Below, piece after piece: positions 34,696-42,858 of a stretch of DNA of 64,000 nt. Each line of letters opens with the position of its first letter. Positions within the stretch are counted from its first letter, which is position 1. Origin of the DNA: Planctomycetota bacterium (GTDB lineage: Bacteria > Planctomycetota > UBA1135 > GCA-002686595). The stretch spans positions 62,001 through 126,000 of the forward strand of contig PKCK01000011.1 in assembly GCA_002862085.1 (NCBI GenBank). The letters run 5' to 3'. Made by a program: the position numbers and the translations under genes. The notes beneath the pieces are model-generated. The model saw nothing but the letters and a program-made list of their open reading frames with translations, was not told the origin of the DNA and did no database searches.

Positions 34696-35085
34696 ATGTC
34701 GACCCACGCCCACGCCGCCGAGGCCTACCTCGCAAGCGCTGTCGAGAACGCGCCCCCGATCAAGATCGTCCGCATGCTCTACCAGGGCGCTCTGCGCTTC
34801 ATCATGCAGGCCGAGGGCGAGGACGCCGCCGAGCCCAGCTCGAGCTTCGTGCAGTTCTGCTCCGACGCGGACGCCATCGTTGCGGAGCTGCGCCTCGCGC
34901 TCGACGCTGCACACGGCAGCGCTGACGTCGTCGACAACCTCACCCAGCTCTATCTCTTCTGCGAGGGGGAGCTCCAGCGCGCGATGATCGATCGTTCGCC
35001 GGCGCCGCTCGCCTCCGTCAAGCAAGTCCTCACGGTCCTCCTCGAGGCGTGGGACGCGGTCGAGGTCGAGGCCGGGACGGCGTGA
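34696..35085 (+). CDS. fliS: Flagellin export chaperone FliS
   Basis: This 129-residue helical protein binds flagellin before export. The family's N-terminal pattern is visible: AAEAYLASAVENAPPIKIVRMLYQGALRFI, corresponding to Y..N...TASP..LI.MLYDGA. The C-terminal helices (LTQLYLFCEGELQRAMIDRS, then LTVLLEAWDAV) also fit. It lies 64 bases after fliD and overlaps the next gene by four bases. Confidence 0.93.
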   Translation: MSTHAHAAEAYLASAVENAPPIKIVRMLYQGALRFIMQAEGEDAAEPSSSFVQFCSDADAIVAELRLALDAAHGSADVVDNLTQLYLFCEGELQRAMIDRSPAPLASVKQVLTVLLEAWDAVEVEAGTA

Positions 35086-35447
35086 ACGACCCGTTCGAAG
35101 CCCTCGCCGCCATGAAGGCCGCGCTCGAGGAGGGTCTCGCCCTGCTCGACGGTGCCTCCATGGACGACGCGGCAGGGCTCGACGCACTGGCGCGGATCAC
35201 CGCGTCGATCGTGGCCGGGCCGAACCCCGACACGCTCCGCGCCGCGGTGCCCGAGGAGCGGCTCGAGGACTTCGACGACCAGCTCGAAGATCTGCTGCGG
35301 CTCAACGCCGTGCTGATGCGGGCCGCCGCCCTCGACAAGGACAAGCTCACCGAGCGCCTCAAGAGCGTGCGTTCCTCCCGGCGCGAGCTCGGTTACTACG
35401 GGCCGGAGGCCGCCGGGGCGGGCGGCCGCTGCGACATGTCCGCCTGA
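35082..35447 (+). CDS. FliT-like flagellar chaperone
   Basis: This 121-residue all-helical protein starts at a GTG that overlaps the fliS stop by four bases (GTGA). Helices are ALAAMKAALEEGLALLDG, EERLEDFDDQLEDLLRLNAVLMRAAALDKDKLTERLKSV and a short GYYGPE tail. Size, helical content and the place after fliD-fliS fit FliT or FlgN, the small export chaperones. Direct sequence identity to either is too weak to choose. Confidence 0.65.
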   Translation: MNDPFEALAAMKAALEEGLALLDGASMDDAAGLDALARITASIVAGPNPDTLRAAVPEERLEDFDDQLEDLLRLNAVLMRAAALDKDKLTERLKSVRSSRRELGYYGPEAAGAGGRCDMSA

Positions 35448-35639
35448 GGCGGGCGAGCCGTGCCGATCGACGTCCCGGGGCGCTGTGGCCTCCGGTGACG
35501 ATCCGCAGGTCGCGCGGCGGGGTGGAGACGCGCCACGGCTCCACCGGTGACCCGGGACCGCGCCGTGCGCCGGGGCCCTCCCATGGAGGCCAGTGGCCAG
35601 CTGATGAGCGCCCGGGAGTCGGCGAACCCGGGCCTCCTC

Positions 35640-35665
35640 GCGCGCCCTCGATCCCCGGGGCGCGC
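35640..35665 (+). terminator. Hairpin downstream of the fliD-fliS-fliT-like operon
   Basis: GCGCGCCC and GGGCGCGC form a perfect eight-pair stem with a ten-base loop. Outer arms CCGGGCC and GGCCCGG (about 35628 and 35680) can extend it. It is about 190 bases after the last stop, so its role is tentative. Confidence 0.4.
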
Positions 35666-35732
35666 CGGCGGGGACTCGCGGGCCCGGCCGGAGCCCGATT
35701 CGACCGGGTGGGAAAGACGTTCCGGGTCCACC

Positions 35733-35768
35733 GTCGGATCTCGCGACAGATGTGTCGCGAGACCCGAC
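35733..35768 (+). promoter_or_regulatory. Long inverted repeat upstream of the sigma-54 promoter (possible activator site)
   Basis: GTCGGATCTCGCGACA and TGTCGCGAGACCCGAC are inverse complements with one mismatch in 16 pairs, separated by GATG. The repeat is centred about 87 bases before the predicted start of the fliO operon. NtrC-type activators bind such dyads 80-150 bases upstream. A terminator is the alternative, but the gene before ends 285 bases away. Confidence 0.55.
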
Positions 35769-35810
35769 GCTTCGGGAAGCCGATTCCGCGTGGGAGTGCA
35801 TTCCTTGCGG

Positions 35811-35826
35811 TTGGCACACCCGTTGC
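35811..35826 (+). promoter_or_regulatory. Sigma-54 promoter of the fliO-flhA-fliA operon
   Basis: TTGGCACACCCGTTGC matches the -24/-12 consensus with the invariant GG and GC ten bases apart, and has the same TTGGCAC...GTTGC frame as the promoter at 27514-27529. The start site should be near 35838, about 24 bases before the fliO ATG. Confidence 0.88.
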
Positions 35827-35861
35827 GTCAGGGCTGCTCCGCCGCGCTCCGCGGTCCCGAC

Positions 35862-36500
35862 ATGCAGCCCACCATTCTCCCCCTCGCCGTCGTCCTCCAG
35901 GGCCTCCAGCGCACGGCCGGTCCCGCGACCGGCAGCGGCCTGACCCTCTCCGAAGGACCCGATCTCGGCTGGCTCATGGGCGTCGTCGCGGCGCTCGTGT
36001 TCGCGGCCTGCGGCATCGCCTTCGGGTTCCGCAAGCTGCTGCTCAAGACCGTGAAGCAGCGTGCGTCGCGGCGCGAGCTGCAGGTGGTCGACGTCCTGCC
36101 CCTCGGCGGGAAGCGCCAGCTCGCCGTCGTCCGCTGCTACGACCGCACCTTCGCCCTCGGCCTGGGTGAGAAGGACGTGTCCCTCGTCGCAGAGCTCGAC
36201 CACGAGGCGATCGAGTTCGACCGCAAGGAGCGCGAGGACGAGCGCAGCCAGGCCTTCCGCCGGCGCCTGGACAGCGCGCGCGAGCGCCTGCTGGGTGCCC
36301 GCGATCGGGTGGAGCTCGAAGCGCCGGTCGCCGCGACTCCGCTCGCCCCTGCCCGGGCCGCGCGTCCCGCGCGCCCGCTCGCGGAGCAGACCATGACCCC
36401 TCACGCACCGGACGGTGACGTCCCGGACGCGTCCTCCGCCGAGGTCGTCCAGCGGGAGGTCACGCCGCGCGGCGGCAGCACCAAGGAGTTCGTCGCGTGA
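35862..36500 (+). CDS. fliO: Flagellar biosynthetic protein FliO
   Basis: This 212-residue protein assists assembly of the FliP export gate. It has an N-terminal hydrophobic stretch, a membrane helix at about 42-62 (LGWLMGVVAALVFAACGIAFGF) and the FliO cytoplasmic motif (RRELQVVDVLPLGGKRQLAVVRCYDRTFALGLGEKDVSLVAEL). The basic and acidic tail (about 120-212) is disordered. I use the ATG at 35862 because it follows the sigma-54 promoter; upstream frame-open sequence lies in the promoter region. It overlaps fliP by four bases. Confidence 0.9.
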   Translation: MQPTILPLAVVLQGLQRTAGPATGSGLTLSEGPDLGWLMGVVAALVFAACGIAFGFRKLLLKTVKQRASRRELQVVDVLPLGGKRQLAVVRCYDRTFALGLGEKDVSLVAELDHEAIEFDRKEREDERSQAFRRRLDSARERLLGARDRVELEAPVAATPLAPARAARPARPLAEQTMTPHAPDGDVPDASSAEVVQREVTPRGGSTKEFVA

Positions 36501-37420
36501 AGAACCTCCTCGTCGCCATCGCCCTGATCCTGGGCCTCGCTGCGCCCGCCCTCGCGCAGGACGCCTCCGCGCTCGCGGAGGCTCCGAGCGTTGCCGCGAT
36601 GGGCGCGGAGCAGGTCGAGGATGCGATGAACGCCGTCGCCGAGGCGCTCCTCTCCCAGGAGGAGGCCGCCGCGGACCGCGCAGCCGGCGAGGATGGCCGC
36701 CTCTCGACCGCGGTCGAGATCGCACTCCTCCTCACGGTCCTGAGCCTGCTCCCCGCGGTGCTCATCACGCTCACGAGCTTCACGCGCATCGTGATCGTCC
36801 TCTCGTTCGTGCGCCGAGCCCTCTCGCTCAACGACCTGCCGCCGAACCCGGTCATCATCGGCCTCGCGCTCTTCCTCACGATGTTCGTGATGGCGCCGGT
36901 GGGGAGCGATCTCTACGGCGAGGCGTGGAAGCCCTACGACGACGGTCAGATCCCGATCGAGGAGGCCACCGAGCGGGCTTGGGGGACCATGTCCGCCTTC
37001 CTCGTGCAGAACACGCGCGCCGGCGAGATGCGGCTCTTCGCGGAGCTGTCCGGCGCGGACGAGGTCCTCGCGATGCTCGAGCCGGCCGGCACCGCCGTCG
37101 GCGCGGGCACCGTCCTCGCCGCGGACGGCACCTTCGCCGCCGCCGAGAACCTCGAGCCCAGTGATCTCCCCCTCACCGTCGTCGTGCCCGCGTTCATCCT
37201 CTCGGAGATGAAGACGGCCTTCCAGATGGGCTTCCTGCTCTTCCTGCCGTTCCTGGTCATCGACCTCGTGGTCGCGAGCGTCCTGCTCTCCATGGGCATG
37301 TTCATGCTGCCCCCGGCGATGATCTCGACGCCGATCAAGGTCCTGGTCTTCGTCCTCGTCGACGGCTGGCGCCTCGTCACCGAGTCCGTCGTGACCTCGT
37401 TCTTCCAGGGGGTGGTCTGA
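36497..37420 (+). CDS. fliP: Flagellar export gate protein FliP
   Basis: This 307-residue protein is somewhat longer than usual (about 245). It has a cleavable-type signal peptide (LLVAIALILGLAAPALAQ), an extra acidic segment at about 22-75, then four membrane helices. The family motif is clear: TVLSLLPAVLITLTSFTRIVIVLSFVRRAL, then PPNPVIIGLALFLTMFVMAP, and VVPAFILSEMKTAFQMGFLLFLPFLVIDLVVASVLLSMGM. It forms the core export pore with FliQ and FliR. It starts at a GTG overlapping the fliO stop. Confidence 0.96.
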   Translation: MKNLLVAIALILGLAAPALAQDASALAEAPSVAAMGAEQVEDAMNAVAEALLSQEEAAADRAAGEDGRLSTAVEIALLLTVLSLLPAVLITLTSFTRIVIVLSFVRRALSLNDLPPNPVIIGLALFLTMFVMAPVGSDLYGEAWKPYDDGQIPIEEATERAWGTMSAFLVQNTRAGEMRLFAELSGADEVLAMLEPAGTAVGAGTVLAADGTFAAAENLEPSDLPLTVVVPAFILSEMKTAFQMGFLLFLPFLVIDLVVASVLLSMGMFMLPPAMISTPIKVLVFVLVDGWRLVTESVVTSFFQGVV

Positions 37421-37421
37421 G

Positions 37422-37697
37422 ATGGACCTCGACCTCCACGTCGTCGACCTGGCGCGGGAGATGATCCTCGCCGTGCTCGTGGTCGCGGGGCCGATCATGC
37501 TGGTCGGCCTCTGCGTCGGCCTCATGGTCAGCTTGATCCAGGCGCTCACCTCGGTGCAGGAGCAGACCCTCTCGCTCGTGCCGAAGATGCTGGCCGTCAT
37601 GGCGATGACGCTCCTGGTGCTCGCGCCGGCGCTCTCCTACCTCGGCGACTACACGGCGCGGGTCTTCCGCCGCATCACGGAGTTCGGCCTGTCGTGA
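37422..37697 (+). CDS. fliQ: Flagellar export gate protein FliQ
   Basis: This 91-residue two-helix membrane protein is the exact family size. The signature VAGPIMLVGLCVGLMVSLIQALTSVQEQTLSLVPKMLAVMAM is typical. It sits one base after fliP and overlaps fliR by four bases, so the three gate proteins are translationally coupled. Confidence 0.96.
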   Translation: MDLDLHVVDLAREMILAVLVVAGPIMLVGLCVGLMVSLIQALTSVQEQTLSLVPKMLAVMAMTLLVLAPALSYLGDYTARVFRRITEFGLS

Positions 37698-38509
37698 ACC
37701 CCGTCGCCGCGATGATCGAAGCGGGCACCTTCCTCGGGTTCTCGCTGCCCGAGGGGCTGGTGCTCGGGGCGGGGCTCTTCCTCGCCCGGACGAGCACCAT
37801 GCTCCTGTTCATGCCGCTGATCGGCACGGGCGCCTCGTTCCACGGCTACAAGGTCACCCTGGTCGTCTCCATCGCCTCCGTCATGTTCGCGGCTCAGGGC
37901 ATCCCGTCCGTGTTCGTGGACTCCTGGGTGCACTACGGCCTCCTGATGACGCGCGAGATGATCATCGGGATCGGTCTCGCCTTTCTCTTCCACCTCGTGG
38001 TCATGGGGATCCGGGTGGGCTCGGAGATGGTCGGGAACGAGATGGCCTTCACGATGGCCAACTCGGTCGATCCCGCGAGCGGCGAGTCGATGCCGCTCCT
38101 GTCGCGGATGAACGAGACCCTGTTCTTCCTCGCGTTCCTCGGCGTGAACGGCCACCACTGGGTCGTGCGCGCCCTGGCGGAGTCCTACGACCGCGCGCCC
38201 GTCGGCGCTCTCTCCTTCGGAGACAGCGCCGTGGACGTCATCGCGAACTTCTTCGCCGACCTCTTCTCGGCGGGCATCGCGTTCGCGGCGCCCATCGTCG
38301 TGCTCCTCCTGATGATCTCGCTGCTCATCGGGCTCATCGCCCGGTCGGTCCCGCAGGTCAACGTCCTCGAGATGGGGTTCAGCCTGCGAATCGGGGGCGG
38401 GCTGGCTGCGATCGGACTCCTGGCGCCGACGCTCGCGCCGGCGATGACGACGATGCTCAACCACTTCATGGCGGCCCTCGAGGCCGGCCTCGACGCGCTG
38501 GAGGGCTGA
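37694..38509 (+). CDS. fliR: Flagellar export gate protein FliR
   Basis: This 271-residue membrane protein with about six helices completes the FliPQR pore. Motifs include LFLARTSTMLLFMPLIG, EMIIGIGLAFLFHLVVMGIRVGSEMVGNEMAFTMANSVDP and RSVPQVNVLEMGFSLRIGGGL. It starts at a GTG overlapping the fliQ stop and ends one base before flhB. Confidence 0.95.
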   Translation: MNPVAAMIEAGTFLGFSLPEGLVLGAGLFLARTSTMLLFMPLIGTGASFHGYKVTLVVSIASVMFAAQGIPSVFVDSWVHYGLLMTREMIIGIGLAFLFHLVVMGIRVGSEMVGNEMAFTMANSVDPASGESMPLLSRMNETLFFLAFLGVNGHHWVVRALAESYDRAPVGALSFGDSAVDVIANFFADLFSAGIAFAAPIVVLLLMISLLIGLIARSVPQVNVLEMGFSLRIGGGLAAIGLLAPTLAPAMTTMLNHFMAALEAGLDALEG

Positions 38510-38510
38510 C

Positions 38511-39602
38511 GTGGCGGACGAGTCGAACGGCGAGAAGACAGAGGACGCGACCCCCAAGAAGCGCGACGAAGCGCGCGAGAAGGGTCAGGTCGCGATGTCC
38601 AACGAGTTCGTGGTCGCGCTCATGTTGATCGCGGCCGTCGCGTCGTTCCTGGTGCTCGGGGGCGGGCTCGCGAAGCGCATGGGCCTGCTGGTCGTCGACG
38701 GCGCGAAGCGTGCCTCCGAACTCTGCATGAGCGAGCTCGCCGTCCAGGACGCCTCCGCGCTCTTGACGGCGGCCTCGGCGGACGTCGCGCGCTCCCTCGC
38801 GATCATCCTCGCGCCCGTGCTCCTCGTCGGCGTCCTCGTCAGCTACGGCCAGATCGGCGTGCAGCTCACGCCCAAGGCCATGGCGACCGACCTGAACAAG
38901 CTCAACCCCATCTCGGGCTGGAAGAAGATCTTCGGGCCCCGCGGCCTCATGCGTACGGGCCTCGGACTCCTGAAGATCCTGCTGATCTCGAGCGTCGTCG
39001 CGGCGGTCACCTGGCTCATGCTCCCCGAGTTCTCCCAGGCCGCCGGGACCGACGCGAAGTTCACCGTGGGTGTCGTCGGACGCGTCTTGCTACGCGCCGT
39101 CGCGGCCGGGGCGGTGGTGATCCTGGTGCTCTCGCTGATCGACCTCGTCTACCAGCGCTTCCAGCACGCGAAGGACCTGAAGATGTCCAAGAAGGAGGTG
39201 AAGGACGAGGCCAAGAACTCCGAGGGCGATCCTCAGGTGAGGGCTCGTATTCGCCAGGTCCAGCGCGAGATGGCGATGAATCGGATGATGGCGGACGTGC
39301 CCGAGGCGGACGCGGTCGTCATGAACCCGACGCACTTCGCGGTGGCGCTGCGCTACCGCGACGGCGAGGACGCCGCGCCGCGGGTCGTCGCCAAGGGCAT
39401 GGATCACCTGGCCCTGCGCATCCGTGATCTCGCCCGCGAGAGCGAGGTCGCGGTCATCGAGGACCCGCCGCTCGCTCGCGCTCTGCACCGTGCCTGTGAG
39501 ATCGGCGAGACCGTGCCTGAAGAGCTCTTCGAGGCCGTCGCCCGACTCCTCGCCTACGTCTATCGCATGGAGGGCCGCGCAACCGCCGCGGCGACCGACT
39601 GA
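38511..39602 (+). CDS. flhB: Flagellar export switch protein FlhB
   Basis: This 363-residue protein controls substrate specificity of export. The N-terminus (GEKTEDATPKKRDEAREKGQV) is the classic FlhB start, and four membrane helices follow. The cytoplasmic domain has the self-cleavage site NPTH in VVMNPTHFAVALRY (about residue 270) and EDPPLARALHRACEIGETVPEELFEAVA. The cleavage site is intact, so hook-to-filament switching by auto-cleavage is expected. It overlaps flhA by one base. Confidence 0.97.
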   Translation: MADESNGEKTEDATPKKRDEAREKGQVAMSNEFVVALMLIAAVASFLVLGGGLAKRMGLLVVDGAKRASELCMSELAVQDASALLTAASADVARSLAIILAPVLLVGVLVSYGQIGVQLTPKAMATDLNKLNPISGWKKIFGPRGLMRTGLGLLKILLISSVVAAVTWLMLPEFSQAAGTDAKFTVGVVGRVLLRAVAAGAVVILVLSLIDLVYQRFQHAKDLKMSKKEVKDEAKNSEGDPQVRARIRQVQREMAMNRMMADVPEADAVVMNPTHFAVALRYRDGEDAAPRVVAKGMDHLALRIRDLARESEVAVIEDPPLARALHRACEIGETVPEELFEAVARLLAYVYRMEGRATAAATD

Positions 39603-41716
39603 TGGTTGGCTCGAACGGACTCGCCACCGCGCGTCAGGATCGGCTGAAGCGCGCGAGCGATTGGCTCCTCGGCTTCGGGGTGCTCGGTCTTCTGTTGACG
39701 CTCGTGGCGCCGCTGCCGCCGATCGTCCTGGACCTGCTCCTGGCCGTGAACCTCTCCGCCGCGGTGATGCTCCTGATGCTCACCATGCACGCGCGGAGCT
39801 CCACGGAGATCTCCACGTTCCCGACGATCCTGCTCTTCGCGACGCTGTTCCGGCTCGGACTCAACGTCGCGAGTACGCGCCTGATCCTCACCGGGGGCGA
39901 GGCCGGTAACGTCATCCAGGCGTTCGGCCGCTACGTGACCGGCAACAACCTCGGCGTCGGACTCGTCGTCTTCCTGGTCCTGATCGTCATCCAGTTCGTG
40001 GTGATCACGAAGGGCTCCGGCCGCGTCAGCGAGGTCGCTGCGCGCTTCGTGCTGGACGCGATGCCGGGCAAGCAGATGGCGATCGACGCCGATCTCAACG
40101 GCGGCCTGATCGACGCCGACGAGGCCCGCGAGCGTCGCGAGAGCATCGCCCGCGAGGCGGAGTTCTACGGGGCCATGGACGGCGCGTCGAAGTTCGTTCG
40201 CGGCGACGCCATCGCCGGCTTGATCATCACCGCGCTGAACCTCGTGGGGGGCATCGCGATCGGCGCCATGGGGGGGATGTCCATGGGGCAAGCGGTCGAG
40301 CGTTACTCGATGCTGACCATTGGTGACGGTCTCGTCAGCCAGATCCCGGCGCTGCTCATCTCCACCGCCGCGGGCGTGCTCGTCACCAAGGACAGCACCG
40401 AATCCGCGCTCGGGGCCAGCCTCGCGACCCAGCTCGGCAAGCGTCCGAAGGCCACCGCCATCGCCGCGAGCACGATCTTCGCGATCGGCCTGCTCCCGGG
40501 GATGCCGAAGCTGCCCTTCTTCGTGCTCGCGATCGTGCTGCTGGCCCTCTGGCGCAGCGGCTCCGAGCTCGAGCGCGAGGAGGAGCAGGAGCGCTCCGCC
40601 GTCGCCGCTCGCGAGGCCGAGGAGGCCGCCGGTGCGGAGGACACCGACGAGAAGGAGGTCGCCGAGCTGCTCAAGGTGGACCGCGCGAGCCTCGAGATCG
40701 GCTACCAGCTCATCCCGCTCGTCAAGGACGCCGCGGGCGCAGGGATCCTCGACCACATCGCCCAGCTGCGCCGACGCTTCGCCCTCAAGGAGGGCGTGGT
40801 GCTCCCGCCGGTGCGCATCCGCGACAACATCAAGCTCGGGCCCAAGGCCTACCGGGTCCAGCTCGGTGGCCAGGAGATCGCCGACGGCGAGATCGAGCCC
40901 GCGCTCTACCTGGCCATGGACCCCGGGACCGCCGCGGGCAAGATCCCGGGCAAGCCCGCCGTCGACCCCGCCTTCGGCCTCCCGGCGGTGTGGGTGGACA
41001 AGGGCAAGCGCAGCGAGGCCGAGGTCATGGGCTACACCGTGATCGATCCCACGAGCGTGCTGGTGACGCATCTCTCCGAGGTCCTCCGGGGCGCCCTCGC
41101 GGAGCTCCTCTCCCGCGACGACGTGAAGGAGCTGGTCGAGAACGCGAAGAGCATCGCGCCGGCTGTCGTCGAGGAGCTCGTCCCCGAGCGCCTCACCTAC
41201 GGCGAGATCCAGCAGGTCCTCCGCAACCTCCTCCAGGAGGGCGTGAGCGTCCGGAACATGCCGGCGATCCTCGAGACCCTCGCGGACAACGCGGCGCGCA
41301 CTCGCGACGTCGAGACCCTCACCGAACTCTGCCGCCAGCGGCTCGGTCGCGCCCTCTGCGAGCAGTTCGGTGACGGGACCGGGACCGTCCACGCGATCAC
41401 CCTCGATCCCACGATCGAGGCCCGCCTCGCCGCGGCCGTGGGACGCCAGGGCGGGCCGGAGGAGGCCTCCGTCGGGCCCGCCTACCTCACCGAGCTCGTC
41501 GACCAGATCGCCGCCTCGATCGCCGCAGCGACGCAGTCCGGCAATGACGTCGTCGTGCTCGTCCGCTCCAACGTGCGCCGCTTCCTCGCGGAGCTCGTTC
41601 GCGCGTCCCTCCCCAAGGTCGCCGTCCTCTCCTTCAACGAGGTCATCCCCGCGCGCGCCGTCGACACGGTCGCCGTCGTGCGCATGCCGGAGCCCTCGCA
41701 TCCCCAGCTCTCCTGA
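39602..41716 (+). CDS. flhA: Flagellar export gate protein FlhA
   Basis: This 704-residue protein has an N-terminal half of eight membrane helices and a large cytoplasmic ring domain (about 340-700). The FHIPEP-type segment is present: STFPTILLFATLFRLGLNVASTRLIL, then VGLVVFLVLIVIQFVVITKGSGRVSEVAARF. KQMAIDADLNGGLI is the linker that docks chaperones. The C-terminal part includes YGEIQQVLRNLLQEGVSVRNMPAILETL. Length equals the family norm. It lies between flhB and flhF. Confidence 0.97.
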   Translation: MVGSNGLATARQDRLKRASDWLLGFGVLGLLLTLVAPLPPIVLDLLLAVNLSAAVMLLMLTMHARSSTEISTFPTILLFATLFRLGLNVASTRLILTGGEAGNVIQAFGRYVTGNNLGVGLVVFLVLIVIQFVVITKGSGRVSEVAARFVLDAMPGKQMAIDADLNGGLIDADEARERRESIAREAEFYGAMDGASKFVRGDAIAGLIITALNLVGGIAIGAMGGMSMGQAVERYSMLTIGDGLVSQIPALLISTAAGVLVTKDSTESALGASLATQLGKRPKATAIAASTIFAIGLLPGMPKLPFFVLAIVLLALWRSGSELEREEEQERSAVAAREAEEAAGAEDTDEKEVAELLKVDRASLEIGYQLIPLVKDAAGAGILDHIAQLRRRFALKEGVVLPPVRIRDNIKLGPKAYRVQLGGQEIADGEIEPALYLAMDPGTAAGKIPGKPAVDPAFGLPAVWVDKGKRSEAEVMGYTVIDPTSVLVTHLSEVLRGALAELLSRDDVKELVENAKSIAPAVVEELVPERLTYGEIQQVLRNLLQEGVSVRNMPAILETLADNAARTRDVETLTELCRQRLGRALCEQFGDGTGTVHAITLDPTIEARLAAAVGRQGGPEEASVGPAYLTELVDQIAASIAAATQSGNDVVVLVRSNVRRFLAELVRASLPKVAVLSFNEVIPARAVDTVAVVRMPEPSHPQLS

Positions 41717-41745
41717 CCCCGCCCGTCGCGTAGATCGATCCTGTC

Positions 41746-42858
41746 ATGAGCGATTCCGTCACCAGAGCCGCAGAAGCGGCTGTCGCCCCCGAAGCGCGTT
41801 CCGCGCGAGGTGGCTCGACCCTGCACCTCGTCTCCGGACGCACCATGCGGCGCGCGCTGCTCGACGCGCGCGCGGCCCTCGGGGCGAAGGCCCTCGTGGT
41901 CGATCAGAAGGCCGAGGTCGATCAGGCGACCGGCAGCGCCCGGGTGACCCTGGCCGTGTCCACCCAGATCCCGCGCAGCGCCGACGCTCTGCGAGCCCTG
42001 CGCGACGAGGCACAGACCCTCCTGCGGGACGAGACGCCGACCCCTCCGCCGGCTCCGAGTCGCCCCGTCCAGCGCACGCCGCTCGCGGACGTGGAACGAC
42101 GCCTGCGCGAGCACGGCGCCAGCAAGAAGCTGCGCGAGCGGGTCCTCGAGGGCGTCGTCGCCCGTGAGGAGCGCGAGGGGAGCGGCCACCCGCTCGACCT
42201 CGCGGCGTCCGAGGTGGGGAGCGCGTTCAAGGTCGCGTCGCTGCCCCTGGAGAAAGGGCGTACCACGGTCCTCGCCTTCCTCGGCGCCACGGGCGTCGGC
42301 AAGACGACCTGCCTCGCGAAGCTCAGCGCGCGCCTGGCGCACGCCGGTCGCAGGGTCGCCATCGCGACGCTGGACGGCGGCCGGGTCGGCGCCCTCGAAC
42401 AGATCCGCGCCTTCGGCGAGTCGATCGGCGTACCCGCCGCGGCGCTCGAAGATCCCGGTGCGTTCGGACGCGTTCTCTCGATCCACGGACCCGCTCGCTA
42501 CGACGTCGTCCTCGTGGACGGATCGGGTGACCTGGCGGCTGACATCGCCGCGCTCCAGGAGCTTCAGGCGAACCTCGACCCGGTGCGTGCGGGCCTCGAG
42601 GTCCTCACGGTCCTCCCCGCGGGGGCGGCGCCTGCGGGTCTCGCGAGCGTCACCTCCGCCGTCGAGCCGCTCGCGCCCGTCGGCGCGATCGTCACGAAGC
42701 TCGACGAGACCGAGGAGCCGCTTCCGGCCATGGAGCACGCGGACGGCCGCGACCTGGCGATCGCGTTCCTCTCCAACGGGCCCGACATCGGGCGCCACTT
42801 CCACCGCGCGTCCGCCGAGCGCTTCGCGGACGTCGCGTTGATCGGGAGGATCGGCTGA
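41746..42858 (+). CDS. flhF: Flagellar biosynthesis GTPase FlhF
   Basis: This 370-residue SRP-type GTPase sets flagellar position and number. The N-terminal part has the FlhF-type GRTMRRALLDARAALGAKALVV. The N domain (about 110-165) precedes the G domain. G1/Walker A is GATGVGKTT (180-188) and G4 is IVTKLDE. G3 is DGSG in place of the usual DTAG. Length is close to other FlhF proteins. It shares one base with flhG (TGATG). Polar flagellation is the usual outcome of an FlhF/FlhG pair, by family knowledge. Confidence 0.9.
   Translation: MSDSVTRAAEAAVAPEARSARGGSTLHLVSGRTMRRALLDARAALGAKALVVDQKAEVDQATGSARVTLAVSTQIPRSADALRALRDEAQTLLRDETPTPPPAPSRPVQRTPLADVERRLREHGASKKLRERVLEGVVAREEREGSGHPLDLAASEVGSAFKVASLPLEKGRTTVLAFLGATGVGKTTCLAKLSARLAHAGRRVAIATLDGGRVGALEQIRAFGESIGVPAAALEDPGAFGRVLSIHGPARYDVVLVDGSGDLAADIAALQELQANLDPVRAGLEVLTVLPAGAAPAGLASVTSAVEPLAPVGAIVTKLDETEEPLPAMEHADGRDLAIAFLSNGPDIGRHFHRASAERFADVALIGRIG

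Larger units (their letters stand above)
35448..35861. other. Regulatory region before the fliO operon
   Basis: These 414 bases have no convincing gene. They contain a terminator-like hairpin (35640-35665), a near-perfect long inverted repeat (35733-35768) and a consensus sigma-54 promoter (35811-35826), in the order expected for terminator, upstream activator site and promoter. Confidence 0.7.

Noticed and set aside
39560-41701. A 713-codon open frame on the minus strand opposite flhA.
   Set aside because: Codon-shadow composition (His/Asp/Glu/Arg/Gly) and no motif; flhA on the other strand is unambiguous.
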